In this document: positions 17,535 through 29,860 of the stretch, piece by piece
How the letters are laid out: each line of letters begins with the position of its first letter
Numbering within the stretch: the stretch's first letter is position 1
NCBI RefSeq assembly: GCF_900115265.1
Contig: NZ_FOVU01000005.1
Location: 682,001-746,000, forward strand
Length of the DNA stretch: 64,000 bases
Source: Bradyrhizobium sp. Ghvi
GTDB taxonomy: Bacteria; Pseudomonadota; Alphaproteobacteria; Rhizobiales; Xanthobacteraceae
Reading direction: 5' to 3'
Program-made: the position numbers and the translations under genes
The notes under the pieces: generated by a model
The model's input: only the letters and a program-made list of their open reading frames with translations
What the model was told of the DNA's origin: nothing
Database searches by the model: none

Positions 17535-20118
17535 TCAAGATCGGTTTTTCGCTTCGACATCGAGGCTCAATGGATGATCGACGGAGGACGCGCCGATGGA
17601 GATCTTGTAGACTCCCGGGTTGACGATCCAGGCATTGGACTGCTCGCTGAAGTTCGAGAACGCGCGCTGGTCGAGGACGAAGGTGACGACCTTGCTTTCT
17701 CCGGGCGCGAGGTCGACCTTGTCGAAGGCACGGAGCAAGCTCGTCGGCTCCGCCGAGGCCTCGGGATAGGTGACGTAGAGTTCGGGAACGGCAGCGCCTC
17801 TGACTCTGCTCGTATTCGTCACTTTGACGCTGACCGAAACTCCGGGGTTGCCCTTGAAGGTCGCATCCTTCCCGGGAACGCCGATCCTGAAATCTGGACG
17901 GTCTGCGACGATGCCGCTGAAAGCAAACGTCGAATAGGATAGACCATAGCCAAAGGCAAACAACGGCCGCGGGGCGTTCGCGCCGTTGAAGTAGCGATAT
18001 CCGCTTGCAAGTCCTTCGCGATAGACCGTTACGCGATCGATGCCGGGAAATTGCGTCCTGTCCGCGGTCGGCAGGTCCTCGTCCCTGACCGGAAAGGTGA
18101 CCGGCAGCCGGCCGCTCGGATTGACGTCACCGAACAGGACCGAGGCCAGGGCTGCAGCGCCTTTGGTGCCGCCATACCAGGCTTCCACCACGGCCGACGC
18201 GCGGTCCAGCCAGGGCATGGTGACGGCGCTTCCCGTCGCCAGCACCACGATCGTGCGCGGATTGGCGCGAAGCACGGCTTCGATCAGACGATCCTGGTCA
18301 TTTGGAAGGCTCAGAGATGGGCGATCAAGCTCCTCCGATTCCAGATCCCTGGCAAATACAATCGCGACATCCGCTGCTGAGGCGGCACGGGCGGCATCGG
18401 CGATGTCGGAATCGATCGATTCTGCGGGAGGATGCCAACCGACTTTGAGGTTGCCGGCGCCTGCGATACGAACTTCGATATCATGCAGTCCTGCGGTCAG
18501 GTCGAGGCTTCCCTCGGCGACGGCCGCTCCCTTGTCCTTGGACAGGACGCGCACCCCGTCGATCGAAAGCGTGACCGCCGCGTCGGTCACCGCATCGAAT
18601 TGATAGCGGCCGGCCACATCGGCCAGTAGTTTCGCGCGCCATAGGGCTGAGACCGTTCCTTTCGGCGCTGCCTGTGATGTAGTGACCGTCGATGAAAACT
18701 GGCTACCCTGGCTCACGCACAGGCAACTGTCGATGCGGGACTCGATCGTCGTTCCGTCGCTATCGTAGTAAGTGGCCTGCCCCCTTCGTATCGTCCAAAG
18801 TGCGCAACGCAGCCGAGGGCAGTTGAGGAAGGCCTCTTGCGGCCGCAATGCCGTAGATCGGATCGACACCGGCTTTGAAGACGATCTTCGCATCTGATAT
18901 CCGCGCCTTGATGGCATCGAGGAAGTTCATCTTCCCCGCGGGAGATGAATTGGTCGGCCCGCCGTGAATGTGCAGATCCGCGGCCGCCGCGCCGATAATT
19001 GCAATCGAGCGCAATGACGGATCGAGTGGCAGGATGCCGTTGTCATTCTTCAGCAAAACGATCGACTGCGCGGCAATGTCCTGCGCTTCCCGTCCGCTTT
19101 CGGCAAGGTCAGCCCCGACACGCTGCGGCGGATCGTCGAAAATTCCATATCGGATCATTGATGTGATGATCCGCACGACGGCCGCATCGACGTCTCGTTC
19201 CGGGAAATCCCCCTTGGTTACGGCAGCAATCAAATCCTTGCCGTAATACTTCTCTGACCGGAATTCCTGATCGACGCCGAGCGACAGTGATGGCAATGAA
19301 TGTTCGGCGCCGGCATCGGTGCGGACGATCCCGTCAAACCCCAGTCGCTTGCGAAGCACGTCCTGAAGCAGGTCTGCGTCGTTGCAGGCGTGCACGCCAT
19401 TGATCCTGGTGTAGGCGCACATGACCATGGCGACGTTGGCGTCCTGGACAGCGTCCTGAAACGGAAAGAGGTAAAGTTCCTCGAGGACTTTGCGCGACAG
19501 CCGCGCGTCGGTCGTCTTGCGATCCTGCTCGACGGTATTGACGGCGAAGTGCTTGGCGTCCGCCATCACGCCATTCTCTTGAACGCCCAGCACGTATTGC
19601 GTGCCGATGGCGCTTGTCAGCCATGGATCCTCGCCGAACGTCTCATGGGCTCGGCCGTGCCGCGGATCTCTTTGAACGTCGATGTTGGGCCCGTGGATGA
19701 CGCCATATCCCAGCGCCCTGGCCTCACGCCCGAGGATACGACCATAGGATCGCGCGGCACCGCGCGAGAACGTGGCCGCCAGCGCGACCGAGGCGGGCAG
19801 TTGCGTGACATCGTTGCTGCCTTGCCAGATGCCCGCCGGAGAATCGCCCTGGACCATGTCCGGAATTCCGAGACGGGGATTGCCCTTGACGTAGACCTGC
19901 CATTTCTGGCCCTCGATTTCCCGCGTCCCGTAGCCGTAGAGCAGCGCGGATTTCTCCTCCAGGGTCATCTGCTTGACGAGAAGTTGCGCGCGATCGCCCG
20001 CGGTACGGCTGCGGTCGAGCCATGGCTGATCATCGGCAAGTGCCGTATCGGCCGTCCAAAGCGACGCCATAGCTGTCAGGCGCATTGCAATGGGACGAAG
20101 CCGGGTGTTGTCAGGCAT
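17535..20118 (-). pseudogene. GH3 beta-glucosidase with PA14 domain, frameshifted
   Basis: Two overlapping frames together encode one secreted glycoside hydrolase of family 3. The upstream frame starts at ATG 20118 behind AGAGGAAG, has a signal peptide (cleavage near ALA-DD) and the TIM-barrel with the nucleophile Asp in GIVRTDAGAEHS, then runs into a stop. The downstream frame has the PA14 domain (ATYYDSDG onward), the rest of the GH3 C-terminal domain and a fibronectin-III-like tail. The switch falls at five C residues on the plus strand (18780-18784); removing one base joins LDDTKG directly to QATYYDS. It is either an inactivated gene or a sequencing error in a homopolymer. The intact enzyme would hydrolyse beta-glucosides in the periplasm. 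Confidence 0.85.
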
Positions 20119-20196
20119 GAAAATGCTTCCTCTTGGTGGGTTACCAAAAGGATGGGGCATTCAACCGAAAAAAGGAAGCGCAGGGTAGGCGCGTGT

Positions 20197-20433
20197 TCAG
20201 TGCGCTTCTGGAAGGGAAGTCGTCTGCTTGAGCGCGGTCAGCGCTTCGAGCACGTTCGGCTCCAGGCCCGCGCCGCCGGCCTCCAGATGCGCGAAGATCG
20301 CCCGTTTCATCCGGGGATCCCAGAACTTCTTGATGTGGTCGGCGATCCCGGGCACGGCCTTGTCGTGGCCCTGGCTGCGAAAGAACGTACCGATCTGGTT
20401 GGCCATGTAGACGAGGCGGTCAGGCGACGACAT
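20197..20433 (-). CDS. fdsD: formate dehydrogenase delta subunit FdsD
   Basis: FdsD is the small subunit or assembly factor found at the end of fds operons of soluble NAD-dependent molybdenum formate dehydrogenases. The 78-residue protein begins at ATG 20433 (MSSPDRLVYMANQIGTFF). It has the family pattern of a short helical protein with HIKKFWDPRMKRAI. The frame is open further upstream into fdhD, but this start gives the expected length. It overlaps the 3' end of fdhD by 14 bp, so translation is coupled. Confidence 0.9.
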   Translation of the reverse strand: MSSPDRLVYMANQIGTFFRSQGHDKAVPGIADHIKKFWDPRMKRAIFAHLEAGGAGLEPNVLEALTALKQTTSLPEAH

Positions 20434-21250
20434 CGATAATCTCCTGAGCATGATGAGCCGTGATGCGGCCCTCATGCGTGAACACTTCAAACCCGTCGCT
20501 GCGGGCAATCGCGATCAGCGTAATACCGGCAGAAGCGGCGGTGCGGACCGCAAGCGCGGTGGGTGCGGAGACCGCGACCAGCACGGGTGCGCCGATGGCG
20601 GCCGTCTTCTGCACCATCTCGACCGAGACGCGGCTCGTCAGCAGCACCATTCCTGCACTTGGGTTCGTCCGGCTGCGGGCCAGCGCGCCCGCGAGCTTGT
20701 CGAGCGCGTTATGGCGGCCGACGTCCTCGCGCAGGGCGACGATGCCGTGCGAGGGCGACCAGAAGGCCGCGGCATGGACCGCGCGGGTCTGCATGTTGAT
20801 CGATTGCAGGGGGCCGATCGCCTGCATCGCCGCCATGATCTGCTGCGGCGTGAAGCTCTGCCCCTGCGGCACGATGGAAGCAGGCCGCACGGCTTCGGCG
20901 ATGGAGTCGATGCCGCAGAGGCCGCAGCCGGTCGGACCTGCGATATGGCGGCGCCGCTCGCTGATGCGCGCGGCGTCCTCGGGCGCCAGCCACATCCGCA
21001 GCTCGATACCCTCGTCGAGGCGGACCACATCGAGCGACTTGATGTCGTCGACCGATGTGATGATGCCTTCATCGAGGCTGAAGCCGACCGCAAAATCCTC
21101 CAGATTCTGCGGCGTCCCCATCATGACGGCGTAGGCGCCGCCATTGTAGGTCAGCGCCAGCGGCGTCTCCTCGGGGATCAGCCGCGTTCCCTCCGATGCG
21201 ACACCGTCGCGCCAGATTTCGCGGTCGATGGCCTGAACCGGCACGTGCAT
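20420..21250 (-). CDS. fdhD: formate dehydrogenase accessory sulfurtransferase FdhD (FdsC)
   Basis: FdhD/FdsC passes sulfur from a cysteine desulfurase to the molybdenum cofactor of formate dehydrogenase, and without it the enzyme is inactive. The 276-residue protein contains the catalytic motif GCGLCGIDS (about residues 118-126), the REDVGRHNALDKL motif and the C-terminal SAPTALAVR region, all typical of FdhD. It follows fdsA after 4 bp and overlaps fdsD. The gene order fdsG-B-A-fdhD-fdsD matches the fdsGBACD operons of Cupriavidus and Rhodobacter. Confidence 0.95.
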   Translation of the reverse strand: MHVPVQAIDREIWRDGVASEGTRLIPEETPLALTYNGGAYAVMMGTPQNLEDFAVGFSLDEGIITSVDDIKSLDVVRLDEGIELRMWLAPEDAARISERRRHIAGPTGCGLCGIDSIAEAVRPASIVPQGQSFTPQQIMAAMQAIGPLQSINMQTRAVHAAAFWSPSHGIVALREDVGRHNALDKLAGALARSRTNPSAGMVLLTSRVSVEMVQKTAAIGAPVLVAVSAPTALAVRTAASAGITLIAIARSDGFEVFTHEGRITAHHAQEIIDVVA

Positions 21251-21254
21251 GCGG

Positions 21255-24128
21255 TTACTCCGCGGCCTCGGCGGGCACGATGCGGCGGGATTGCCGCGCC
21301 TGCGCGTCGTAGCTCTTCTGCCAGTCGGACGGGCCGTTCGACGGCGAGATCTGCACCGCCGTGACCTTGTATTCGGGGCAGTTGGTCGCCCAGTCCGAAT
21401 AGTCGGTCGTGATCACGTTGGCCTGCGTGTCCGGATGATGGAAGGTGGTGTAGACGACGCCAGGCGATACGCGGTCGGTGATCTCGGCGCGGAGGGTGGT
21501 TTCGCCGGCGCGGCTCGTCAGCCGCACCCAGTCGCCATCGCGCACGCCGCGCTGCTCGGCGTCGTGGGGATGAATCTCGAGCCGGTCTTCGGCATGCCAG
21601 ATCACGTTCTCGGTGCGCCGTGTCTGCGCGCCGACATTGTACTGGCTGAGGATGCGGCCCGTGGTCAGCAGCAGCGGGAAGCGGGGGCCGGTGCGCTCGT
21701 CGGTCGCGACATATTCGGTGACGACGAACTTGCCCTTGCCGCGGACGAAGCCGTCGATGTGCATCACCGGCGTGCCCTCGGGCGCCTTCTCGTTGCAGGG
21801 CCACTGTACCGATCCGAGCTCGTCCAGCTTGGCATAGGAGACGCCCGCGAAGGTCGGGGTCAGCGCCGCGATCTCGTCCATGATCTCGGACGGATGGCTG
21901 TAGTTCATCTCGAAGCCCATCGCCTTGGCGAGGGCAATGGTGACTTCCCAGTCGGCCATGCCGTTCTTCGGCGACATCACCTTCCGGACGCGCTGGATGC
22001 GGCGCTCGGCATTGGTGAAGGTGCCGTCCTTCTCGAGGAAGCTCGAGCCGGGCAGGAACACATGGGCGTAGTTCGCGGTCTCGTTCAGGAACAGGTCGTG
22101 GACGATGACGCACTCCATCGCCGACAGCGCCGCCACCACATGCGTGGTGTTGGGGTCGGACTGCAGGATGTCCTCGCCCTGCACATAGAGCCCCATGAAC
22201 GTGCCTTCGATGGCGGCATCGAACATGTTGGGAATGCGCAGGCCCGGCTCCGGGTTGAGCTTGACCTCCCACATCGCTTCGAACTGCTCGCGCACGGCAT
22301 CGCCCGCGATGTGCCGATAGCCGGGCAGCTCGTGCGGGAACGAGCCCATGTCACAGGAGCCCTGCACGTTGTTCTGGCCGCGCAGCGGGTTCACGCCGAC
22401 GCCGGGACGGCCGATATTGCCGGTGGCCATCGCGAGGTTGGCGATCGCGATCACCGTGGTCGAGCCCTGGCTGTGCTCGGTGACGCCGAGGCCGTAATAG
22501 ATCGCGCCGTTGCCGCCGGTGGCGTAGAGGCGGGCGGCTTCGCGCAGCGCCTTCGGATCGACCCCGGTGAGGATCGCGGTCGCTTCCGGGCTGTTGTTCG
22601 GTTGGGCGACGAACGCCGCCCATTCCTCGAACTCGCTCCAGTCGCAGCGCTCGCGCACGAAGGCTTCGTTGACGAGACCTTCGGTGACGATGACATGCGC
22701 CAGCGCGGTCATCACGGCAACGTTGGTGCCGGGCAGCAGGGGCAGATGCAGCGCCTTCACATGCGGCGAGTCCACCATTTCGGTCCGGCGCGGATCGATC
22801 ACGATCAGCTTGGCACCCTGGCGCAGCCGCTTCTTCAGCCGCGAGGCGAACACGGGGTGGGCCGAGGCCGGATTGGCGCCGATGATGACGACGACGTCGG
22901 TGTCCTCGACCGAGTCGAAATCCTGCGTACCGGCGGAGGTGCCAAAGGTGGTGGCGAGACCGTATCCCGTCGGCGAGTGGCAGACGCGGGCGCAGGTGTC
23001 GACATTGTTGTTGCCGAAGCCGGCGCGGATCAGCTTCTGCACCAGATATGTCTCTTCATTGGTGCAGCGGGACGAGGTGATGCCGCCGATGGCATCGCGC
23101 CCGTATTTCTTCTGGATGCCGCGCATCTTCGCCGCGGCAAACGAGAACGCCTCGTCCCAGGACACTTCGCGCCAGGGATCCTCGATCCGCTCGCGGATCA
23201 TCGGGTTGAGGATACGCTCCTTGTGGTTGGTGTAGCCCCAGGCGAAGCGGCCCTTGACGCAGGAATGGCCGCGATTGGCCTTGCCGTCCTTGTACGGCAC
23301 CATGCGCACCACTTCCTCGCCGCGCATCTCCGCCTTGAAGGCGCAGCCGACGCCGCAATAGGCGCAGGTGGTGACGACGGAGTGTTCGGGCTGGCCGATC
23401 TCGATCACGGATTTTTCCGTCAGCGTCGCGGTCGGGCAGGCCTGCACGCAGGCGCCGCAGGAGACGCATTCGGAGCCCAGGAAACTCTCGCTCATGCCGG
23501 GCGAGACGCGGCTGTCGAAGCCACGGCCGGAGATGGTCAGCGCGAACGTGCCCTGCACCTCCTCGCAGGCGCGGACGCAGCGCGAGCAGACGATGCACTT
23601 GGAGGGGTCGTAGGTGAAGTAGGGGTTGGACTCGTCCTTCGGCATCCAGGCGGCATTGATTTCACCGTTGGTTTTCGCGAAGACGTGGTTCTCGCCCTCA
23701 TAGCCGTAGCGCACCTCGCGCAGGCCGACGGCGCCGGCCATGTCCTGCAATTCGCAATCGCCATTGGCGCCACAGGTGAGGCAATCGAGCGGATGGTCGG
23801 AGATGTAGAGCTCCATCACACCCTTGCGCAGCTTCTTCAGCCGCTCGCTCTGGGTGTGCACGACGAGGCCATTCATGACCGGCGTGGTGCAGGAGGCCGG
23901 TGTGCCGGCGCGGCCCTCGATCTCGACGACGCAGAGCCGGCAGGAGCCGAAGGCGTCGACCATGTCGGTCGCGCAGAGTTTCGGGATCTGGTGGCCGGCG
24001 TCCATCGCCGCTCGCATGATCGAGGTGCCCTCGGGCACCGTGACCTCGTTGCCGTCGATAGTCAGGGTGACCATCGTGGTCGATTTGGAAGCCGGCGTGC
24101 CGAAGTCGATTTCTTCGATCAGAGACAT
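21255..24128 (-). CDS. fdsA: NAD-dependent formate dehydrogenase alpha subunit FdsA
   Basis: FdsA is the catalytic subunit that oxidises formate to CO2 at a molybdenum bis-MGD centre. In order, the 957-residue protein has an N-terminal [2Fe-2S] ferredoxin-like domain (GSCRLCVVEIEG), a Cys/His-ligated [4Fe-4S] site (HPLDCLTCGANGDC) and two ferredoxin-type clusters (CIVCSRCVRACEE and CVSCGACVQACP). A further [4Fe-4S] binding site follows (CAYCGVGCAF). The Mo ligand is a cysteine in ARVCHSPTGYG, where some other formate dehydrogenases have selenocysteine. The C-terminal molybdopterin-binding domain is complete. Electrons pass through FdsB/FdsG to NAD+. The protein is soluble, with no Tat signal. 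Confidence 0.97.
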   Translation of the reverse strand: MSLIEEIDFGTPASKSTTMVTLTIDGNEVTVPEGTSIMRAAMDAGHQIPKLCATDMVDAFGSCRLCVVEIEGRAGTPASCTTPVMNGLVVHTQSERLKKLRKGVMELYISDHPLDCLTCGANGDCELQDMAGAVGLREVRYGYEGENHVFAKTNGEINAAWMPKDESNPYFTYDPSKCIVCSRCVRACEEVQGTFALTISGRGFDSRVSPGMSESFLGSECVSCGACVQACPTATLTEKSVIEIGQPEHSVVTTCAYCGVGCAFKAEMRGEEVVRMVPYKDGKANRGHSCVKGRFAWGYTNHKERILNPMIRERIEDPWREVSWDEAFSFAAAKMRGIQKKYGRDAIGGITSSRCTNEETYLVQKLIRAGFGNNNVDTCARVCHSPTGYGLATTFGTSAGTQDFDSVEDTDVVVIIGANPASAHPVFASRLKKRLRQGAKLIVIDPRRTEMVDSPHVKALHLPLLPGTNVAVMTALAHVIVTEGLVNEAFVRERCDWSEFEEWAAFVAQPNNSPEATAILTGVDPKALREAARLYATGGNGAIYYGLGVTEHSQGSTTVIAIANLAMATGNIGRPGVGVNPLRGQNNVQGSCDMGSFPHELPGYRHIAGDAVREQFEAMWEVKLNPEPGLRIPNMFDAAIEGTFMGLYVQGEDILQSDPNTTHVVAALSAMECVIVHDLFLNETANYAHVFLPGSSFLEKDGTFTNAERRIQRVRKVMSPKNGMADWEVTIALAKAMGFEMNYSHPSEIMDEIAALTPTFAGVSYAKLDELGSVQWPCNEKAPEGTPVMHIDGFVRGKGKFVVTEYVATDERTGPRFPLLLTTGRILSQYNVGAQTRRTENVIWHAEDRLEIHPHDAEQRGVRDGDWVRLTSRAGETTLRAEITDRVSPGVVYTTFHHPDTQANVITTDYSDWATNCPEYKVTAVQISPSNGPSDWQKSYDAQARQSRRIVPAEAAE

Positions 24129-24138
24129 TGTCGTTCTC

Positions 24139-25695
24139 CTATTCCGCGGCTTGAAGCGTGGTCGGGGCGGGTACGAAATCCTCCCGGAAGTGCTTCAATG
24201 CGCTGAGCACGGGGTAGGGCGTGAAGCCGCCGAGCGCGCAGAGCGAGCCGAATTTCATGGTGTTGCAGAGATCTTCGACCAGCGCGAGGTTTTCAGCTAC
24301 CCGCTCGCCGCGCATGATCTTCTCGATGGTTTCGACGCCGCGGGTCGAGCCGATCCGGCAGGGCGTGCACTTGCCGCAGGATTCGATCGCGCAGAACTCC
24401 ATGGCGAAACGCGCCTGCTTGCGCATGTCGACGCTGTCGTCGAACACCACGATGCCGCCATGGCCGATCAGGCCGTCTCGGGCGGCGAAGGCCTCATAGT
24501 CGAAAGGCGTGTCGAACAGCGCGCGGGGGAAATAGGCGCCCAGCGGACCGCCAACCTGCACCGCCCGAACAGGACGGCCCGTGAACGTGCCGCCGCCGAT
24601 GTCGTCGACGAGCTCGCCGAGCGTCACGCCGAACGCCGTCTCGAACAGCCCGCCCTGGCGGATATTGCCGGCAAGCTGGATCGGCATGGTGCCTCGCGAG
24701 CGTCCCATGCCGAAATCGGCATAGGCCTTGGCACCTTCGGCGAGAATGAAGGGGATGGCCGCAAACGACAGCACGTTGTTGATGACGGTGGGCTTGCCGA
24801 ACAGGCCATGATGCGCCGGCAGCGGCGGCTTGGCGCGCACGATGCCGCGGCGGCCTTCGAGGCTCTCCAGCAGCGAAGTCTCCTCGCCGCAGACGTAAGC
24901 GCCGGCGCCGACGCGGACTTCCATGTCGAAGCAGGCGGTCGAGCCGCCGATCTTGTCGCCGAGATAGCCGCCGCGCCTCGCCGCCACTATGGCCGCATTC
25001 ATCGCCTCGACCGCGTGCGGATATTCGCTGCGGATGTAGATGTAGCCTTTGGTCGCGCCGACCGTGATGCCGGCAATGGTCATGCCCTCGATCACGAGGA
25101 AGGGATCGCCTTCCATGATCATGCGATCGGCGAAGGTGCCGCTGTCGCCCTCGTCGGCATTGCAGACGATGAATTTGCGGTCGGCCTTGGCCTGCGCCAC
25201 GGTCTTCCACTTGATTCCGGTCGGGAAGCCGGCGCCGCCGCGACCGCGCAGTCCCGACGCCGTCACTTCGTTCAGGATCGCGTCCGAGTCGAGCGACAGC
25301 GCACGCGCGAGGCCCTTGTAGCCGCCATGGGCGCGATAGTCGTCGAGCGAGCGCGGATCGATCACACCGCAGCGGGCGAAGGTGAGGCGGGTCTGACGCT
25401 TCAGCCAGGAAATTTCATCGGCGACGCCGAGCCGCAGCGCGTGTGGTCCGTTGCTCGTCATGGACTCGAATATTGAGGCGACGTCCTCCACGCTGACCGG
25501 GCCATACGCAACCCGACCCGTGGGGGTCGCGACCTCGACCATCGGCTCAAGCCAGCAGAGCCCGCGCGAGCCGGTCCTGACGATCTCGACGGGCAAGCCG
25601 TTGATCGCCGCGACCTGCTCGAAGGCGAGCGCGATTTCATCGGCGCCAACGGCAACCGCTGCGGCATCGCGAGGAATGAAGATCCGCATGTTCAT
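24139..25695 (-). CDS. fdsB: NAD-dependent formate dehydrogenase beta subunit FdsB
   Basis: FdsB is the diaphorase subunit (NuoF-like) that carries FMN and a [4Fe-4S] cluster and reduces NAD+. The 518-residue protein has a short thioredoxin-like N-terminal domain and the FMN/NADH-binding signature GLRGRGGAGFPTGIKW. CGEETSLLESLEGRRG and the cluster motif ESCGKCTPCRIGSTRG follow. The frame is open further upstream, but ATG 25695 overlaps the fdsG stop by 4 bp (ATGA) and is the natural coupled start. fdsA follows after 10 bp. Confidence 0.96.
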   Translation of the reverse strand: MNMRIFIPRDAAAVAVGADEIALAFEQVAAINGLPVEIVRTGSRGLCWLEPMVEVATPTGRVAYGPVSVEDVASIFESMTSNGPHALRLGVADEISWLKRQTRLTFARCGVIDPRSLDDYRAHGGYKGLARALSLDSDAILNEVTASGLRGRGGAGFPTGIKWKTVAQAKADRKFIVCNADEGDSGTFADRMIMEGDPFLVIEGMTIAGITVGATKGYIYIRSEYPHAVEAMNAAIVAARRGGYLGDKIGGSTACFDMEVRVGAGAYVCGEETSLLESLEGRRGIVRAKPPLPAHHGLFGKPTVINNVLSFAAIPFILAEGAKAYADFGMGRSRGTMPIQLAGNIRQGGLFETAFGVTLGELVDDIGGGTFTGRPVRAVQVGGPLGAYFPRALFDTPFDYEAFAARDGLIGHGGIVVFDDSVDMRKQARFAMEFCAIESCGKCTPCRIGSTRGVETIEKIMRGERVAENLALVEDLCNTMKFGSLCALGGFTPYPVLSALKHFREDFVPAPTTLQAAE

Positions 25696-26180
25696 CGCTG
25701 CGCCTCCGCAACCAGCGCGTCGATACGCTTCTCGTCGAGCCGGCCAACGAGGCGGCCATCGAGCATCGCGGACGGCGCGGTCGCGCACAGCCCGAGACAG
25801 TAGATCGGCTCCAGCGTGACGCGATCATCTGCCGTGGTGTTACCGAGCGAAAGGCCAAGCTTCGCCTCGGCGCGCGCCGCCAGCGCATCGCCGCCCGCGG
25901 CCTGGCAAGCCTCGGCGCGGCACAGCTTCAGCACATGGCGGCCGGCCGGCTTGTGGCGGAAGTCATGGTAGAACGTGAAGACGCCATGGACCTCGGCGCG
26001 CGACAGGTTCAATGCCTGCGCCACCAGGGGAATCGCGGCCGCCGGCACGTAGCCGAACGCCTCCTGCAGCGCGTGGAGGATGACGAGCGTCGCGCCCTCC
26101 TGGCTGGCATGTTCGGCGATGATCTCGGCGCCGCGCGTCTCGTCCCAAGGCTCGTAAGCAGGCTCAAAAACCGCTGTCAT
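25692..26180 (-). CDS. fdsG: NAD-dependent formate dehydrogenase gamma subunit FdsG
   Basis: FdsG is a NuoE-like [2Fe-2S] protein that works with FdsB in electron transfer to NAD+. The 162-residue protein has an N-terminal helical part (LHALQEAFGYVPAAAIPLVA) and a thioredoxin-fold C-terminus with the four cluster cysteines in LCRAEAC and YCLGLCATAP. It is the first gene of the fds operon. The 224 bp before it are shared with the divergent LysR gene and hold the promoter. Confidence 0.96.
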   Translation of the reverse strand: MTAVFEPAYEPWDETRGAEIIAEHASQEGATLVILHALQEAFGYVPAAAIPLVAQALNLSRAEVHGVFTFYHDFRHKPAGRHVLKLCRAEACQAAGGDALAARAEAKLGLSLGNTTADDRVTLEPIYCLGLCATAPSAMLDGRLVGRLDEKRIDALVAEAQR

Positions 26181-26260
26181 TCTTCATTCTCAACCAGAGC
26201 GTTTCCTTGGCGCAAACTAGTTGGAATCATTCGAAGATCAATAAAGCTGTCCCGTGCTGC

Positions 26261-26294
26261 GATTGCGAATTCCGATCGATTTACAACCGCAATC
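26261..26294. promoter_or_regulatory. inverted repeat between fdsG and the LysR gene
   Basis: GATTGCG (26261-26267) and CGCAATC (26288-26294) form a 7-bp inverted repeat with a 20-bp spacer in the divergent promoter region. LysR-type regulators bind dyads in such regions, so this is a candidate site for the adjacent regulator. The spacing is longer than the classic T-N11-A box. Confidence 0.35.
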
Positions 26295-26404
26295 GGTCGA
26301 TACGATCCGGTAATGAAACTTGTATCAGTTGCCGGTTTTTGCGTGTTGATGCAGGCCCGTCGTGATAGCTTGTATGCCAGGACGGACACGTAGGGGACGG
26401 ACGG

Positions 26405-27301
26405 TTGATCGACAAGCTTGAACTGCTGCTGGCGCTGGCCAAGGAGCGGCATTTTGGACGGGCCGCAGAGGCATGTGGTGTCACCCAACCGACCATGTCG
26501 ACGGGACTGAAGCAGCTCGAGGAGATCCTCGGCGTGATGCTGGTCCAGCGCGGGTCGCGATTCCAAGGCTTCACGCCGGAGGGCGAGCGGGCGTTGGACT
26601 GGGCGCGGCGCATCGTGGGCGATGCCCGCGCGATGCGCGATGAGATCAACGGACTGAAGCATCAGCTCTCCGGCGAAATCCGCATTGCGGCGATTCCGAC
26701 GGCGCTCGGCATGGTGGCGTCACTGACGACGCCATACCGCGCGCGGCATCCCGAGGTGCGCTTCAGCATCCGTTCGACGACCTCCTCGGAGGTGCTCGGG
26801 CTGCTCGAAAATCTCGAGGTCGATGCAGGGCTGACCTATATCGAGAACGAGCCGATCGGGAAGGTGCGCACCATTCCGCTCTACAACGAGAGCTATCGTC
26901 TGCTCACGGCGCCCGACGGGATGTTCGGGGACCGCGAAACGGTGACTTGGAAGGAGGTCGGGCAGGTACCGCTATGTCTGCTCACGCCCGACATGCAGAA
27001 CCGCCGCATCATCGATCGCGCGCTACGTTCGGTCGGCGCCGAGGCGACGCCGACGCTCACGTCGAACTCGCTGCTGGTGCTCTTCACCCACGTCAAGACC
27101 GGGCGCTGGGCCAGCGTGATGCCCGCCAAGCTCGCGGAGACGCTCGGCCTGTCGTCCGACAAGGTCCGTTCGATCCCGATCGTCGATCCCGAAGTCAACT
27201 ACAGCATTGGCCTCGTGATCCCGCAGCGCGATCCGATGACGCCGCTGATCGCGGCCCTCGTCAACGTCGCGCGCGAAGTGGCGCCGACGCTGCAATCTTG
27301 A
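26405..27301 (+). CDS. LysR-family regulator, probable formate dehydrogenase regulator (FdsR-like)
   Basis: This is a LysR-type transcriptional regulator of 298 residues. The N-terminal winged helix reads LALAKERHFGRAAEACGVTQPTMSTGLKQLE. A periplasmic-binding-protein-like effector domain follows (about residues 90-295). The first possible start is TTG 26405, 8 bp behind AGGGGA; an in-frame TAG 15 bp upstream excludes anything earlier. It is divergent from fdsG, the usual position of FdsR, so control of the fds operon by formate or a related carboxylate is likely by inference. Confidence 0.9.
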   Translation: MIDKLELLLALAKERHFGRAAEACGVTQPTMSTGLKQLEEILGVMLVQRGSRFQGFTPEGERALDWARRIVGDARAMRDEINGLKHQLSGEIRIAAIPTALGMVASLTTPYRARHPEVRFSIRSTTSSEVLGLLENLEVDAGLTYIENEPIGKVRTIPLYNESYRLLTAPDGMFGDRETVTWKEVGQVPLCLLTPDMQNRRIIDRALRSVGAEATPTLTSNSLLVLFTHVKTGRWASVMPAKLAETLGLSSDKVRSIPIVDPEVNYSIGLVIPQRDPMTPLIAALVNVAREVAPTLQS

Positions 27302-27304
27302 TCT

Positions 27305-29635
<2,331 letters not shown>

Positions 29636-29860
29636 GCCTTCGGCCCCCTGAAAACCTGCTTGCTACTCATTTCGAAAGCAGCCCCACATCGCTTTCGAAT
29701 CACAGCGATTTGAATCCAGTTTGCGCAGGCTGTCGAGAGTCAACGAAACGTTAACGTGAAATAATTCTTATCCAAGGAAGAGTTTGCGCGCTGCGACCCC
29801 GCAAACTCCCGTGCGCGACGAGTCCGAAACGAGAACGCGGCACCTTGCGCGCATTTCGCG

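Noticed and set aside
21249..24206. 985-residue open frame antisense to fdsA
   Set aside because: Long antisense frames are common at this GC content; the translated sequence has no recognisable domain, while fdsA opposite has all its motifs.
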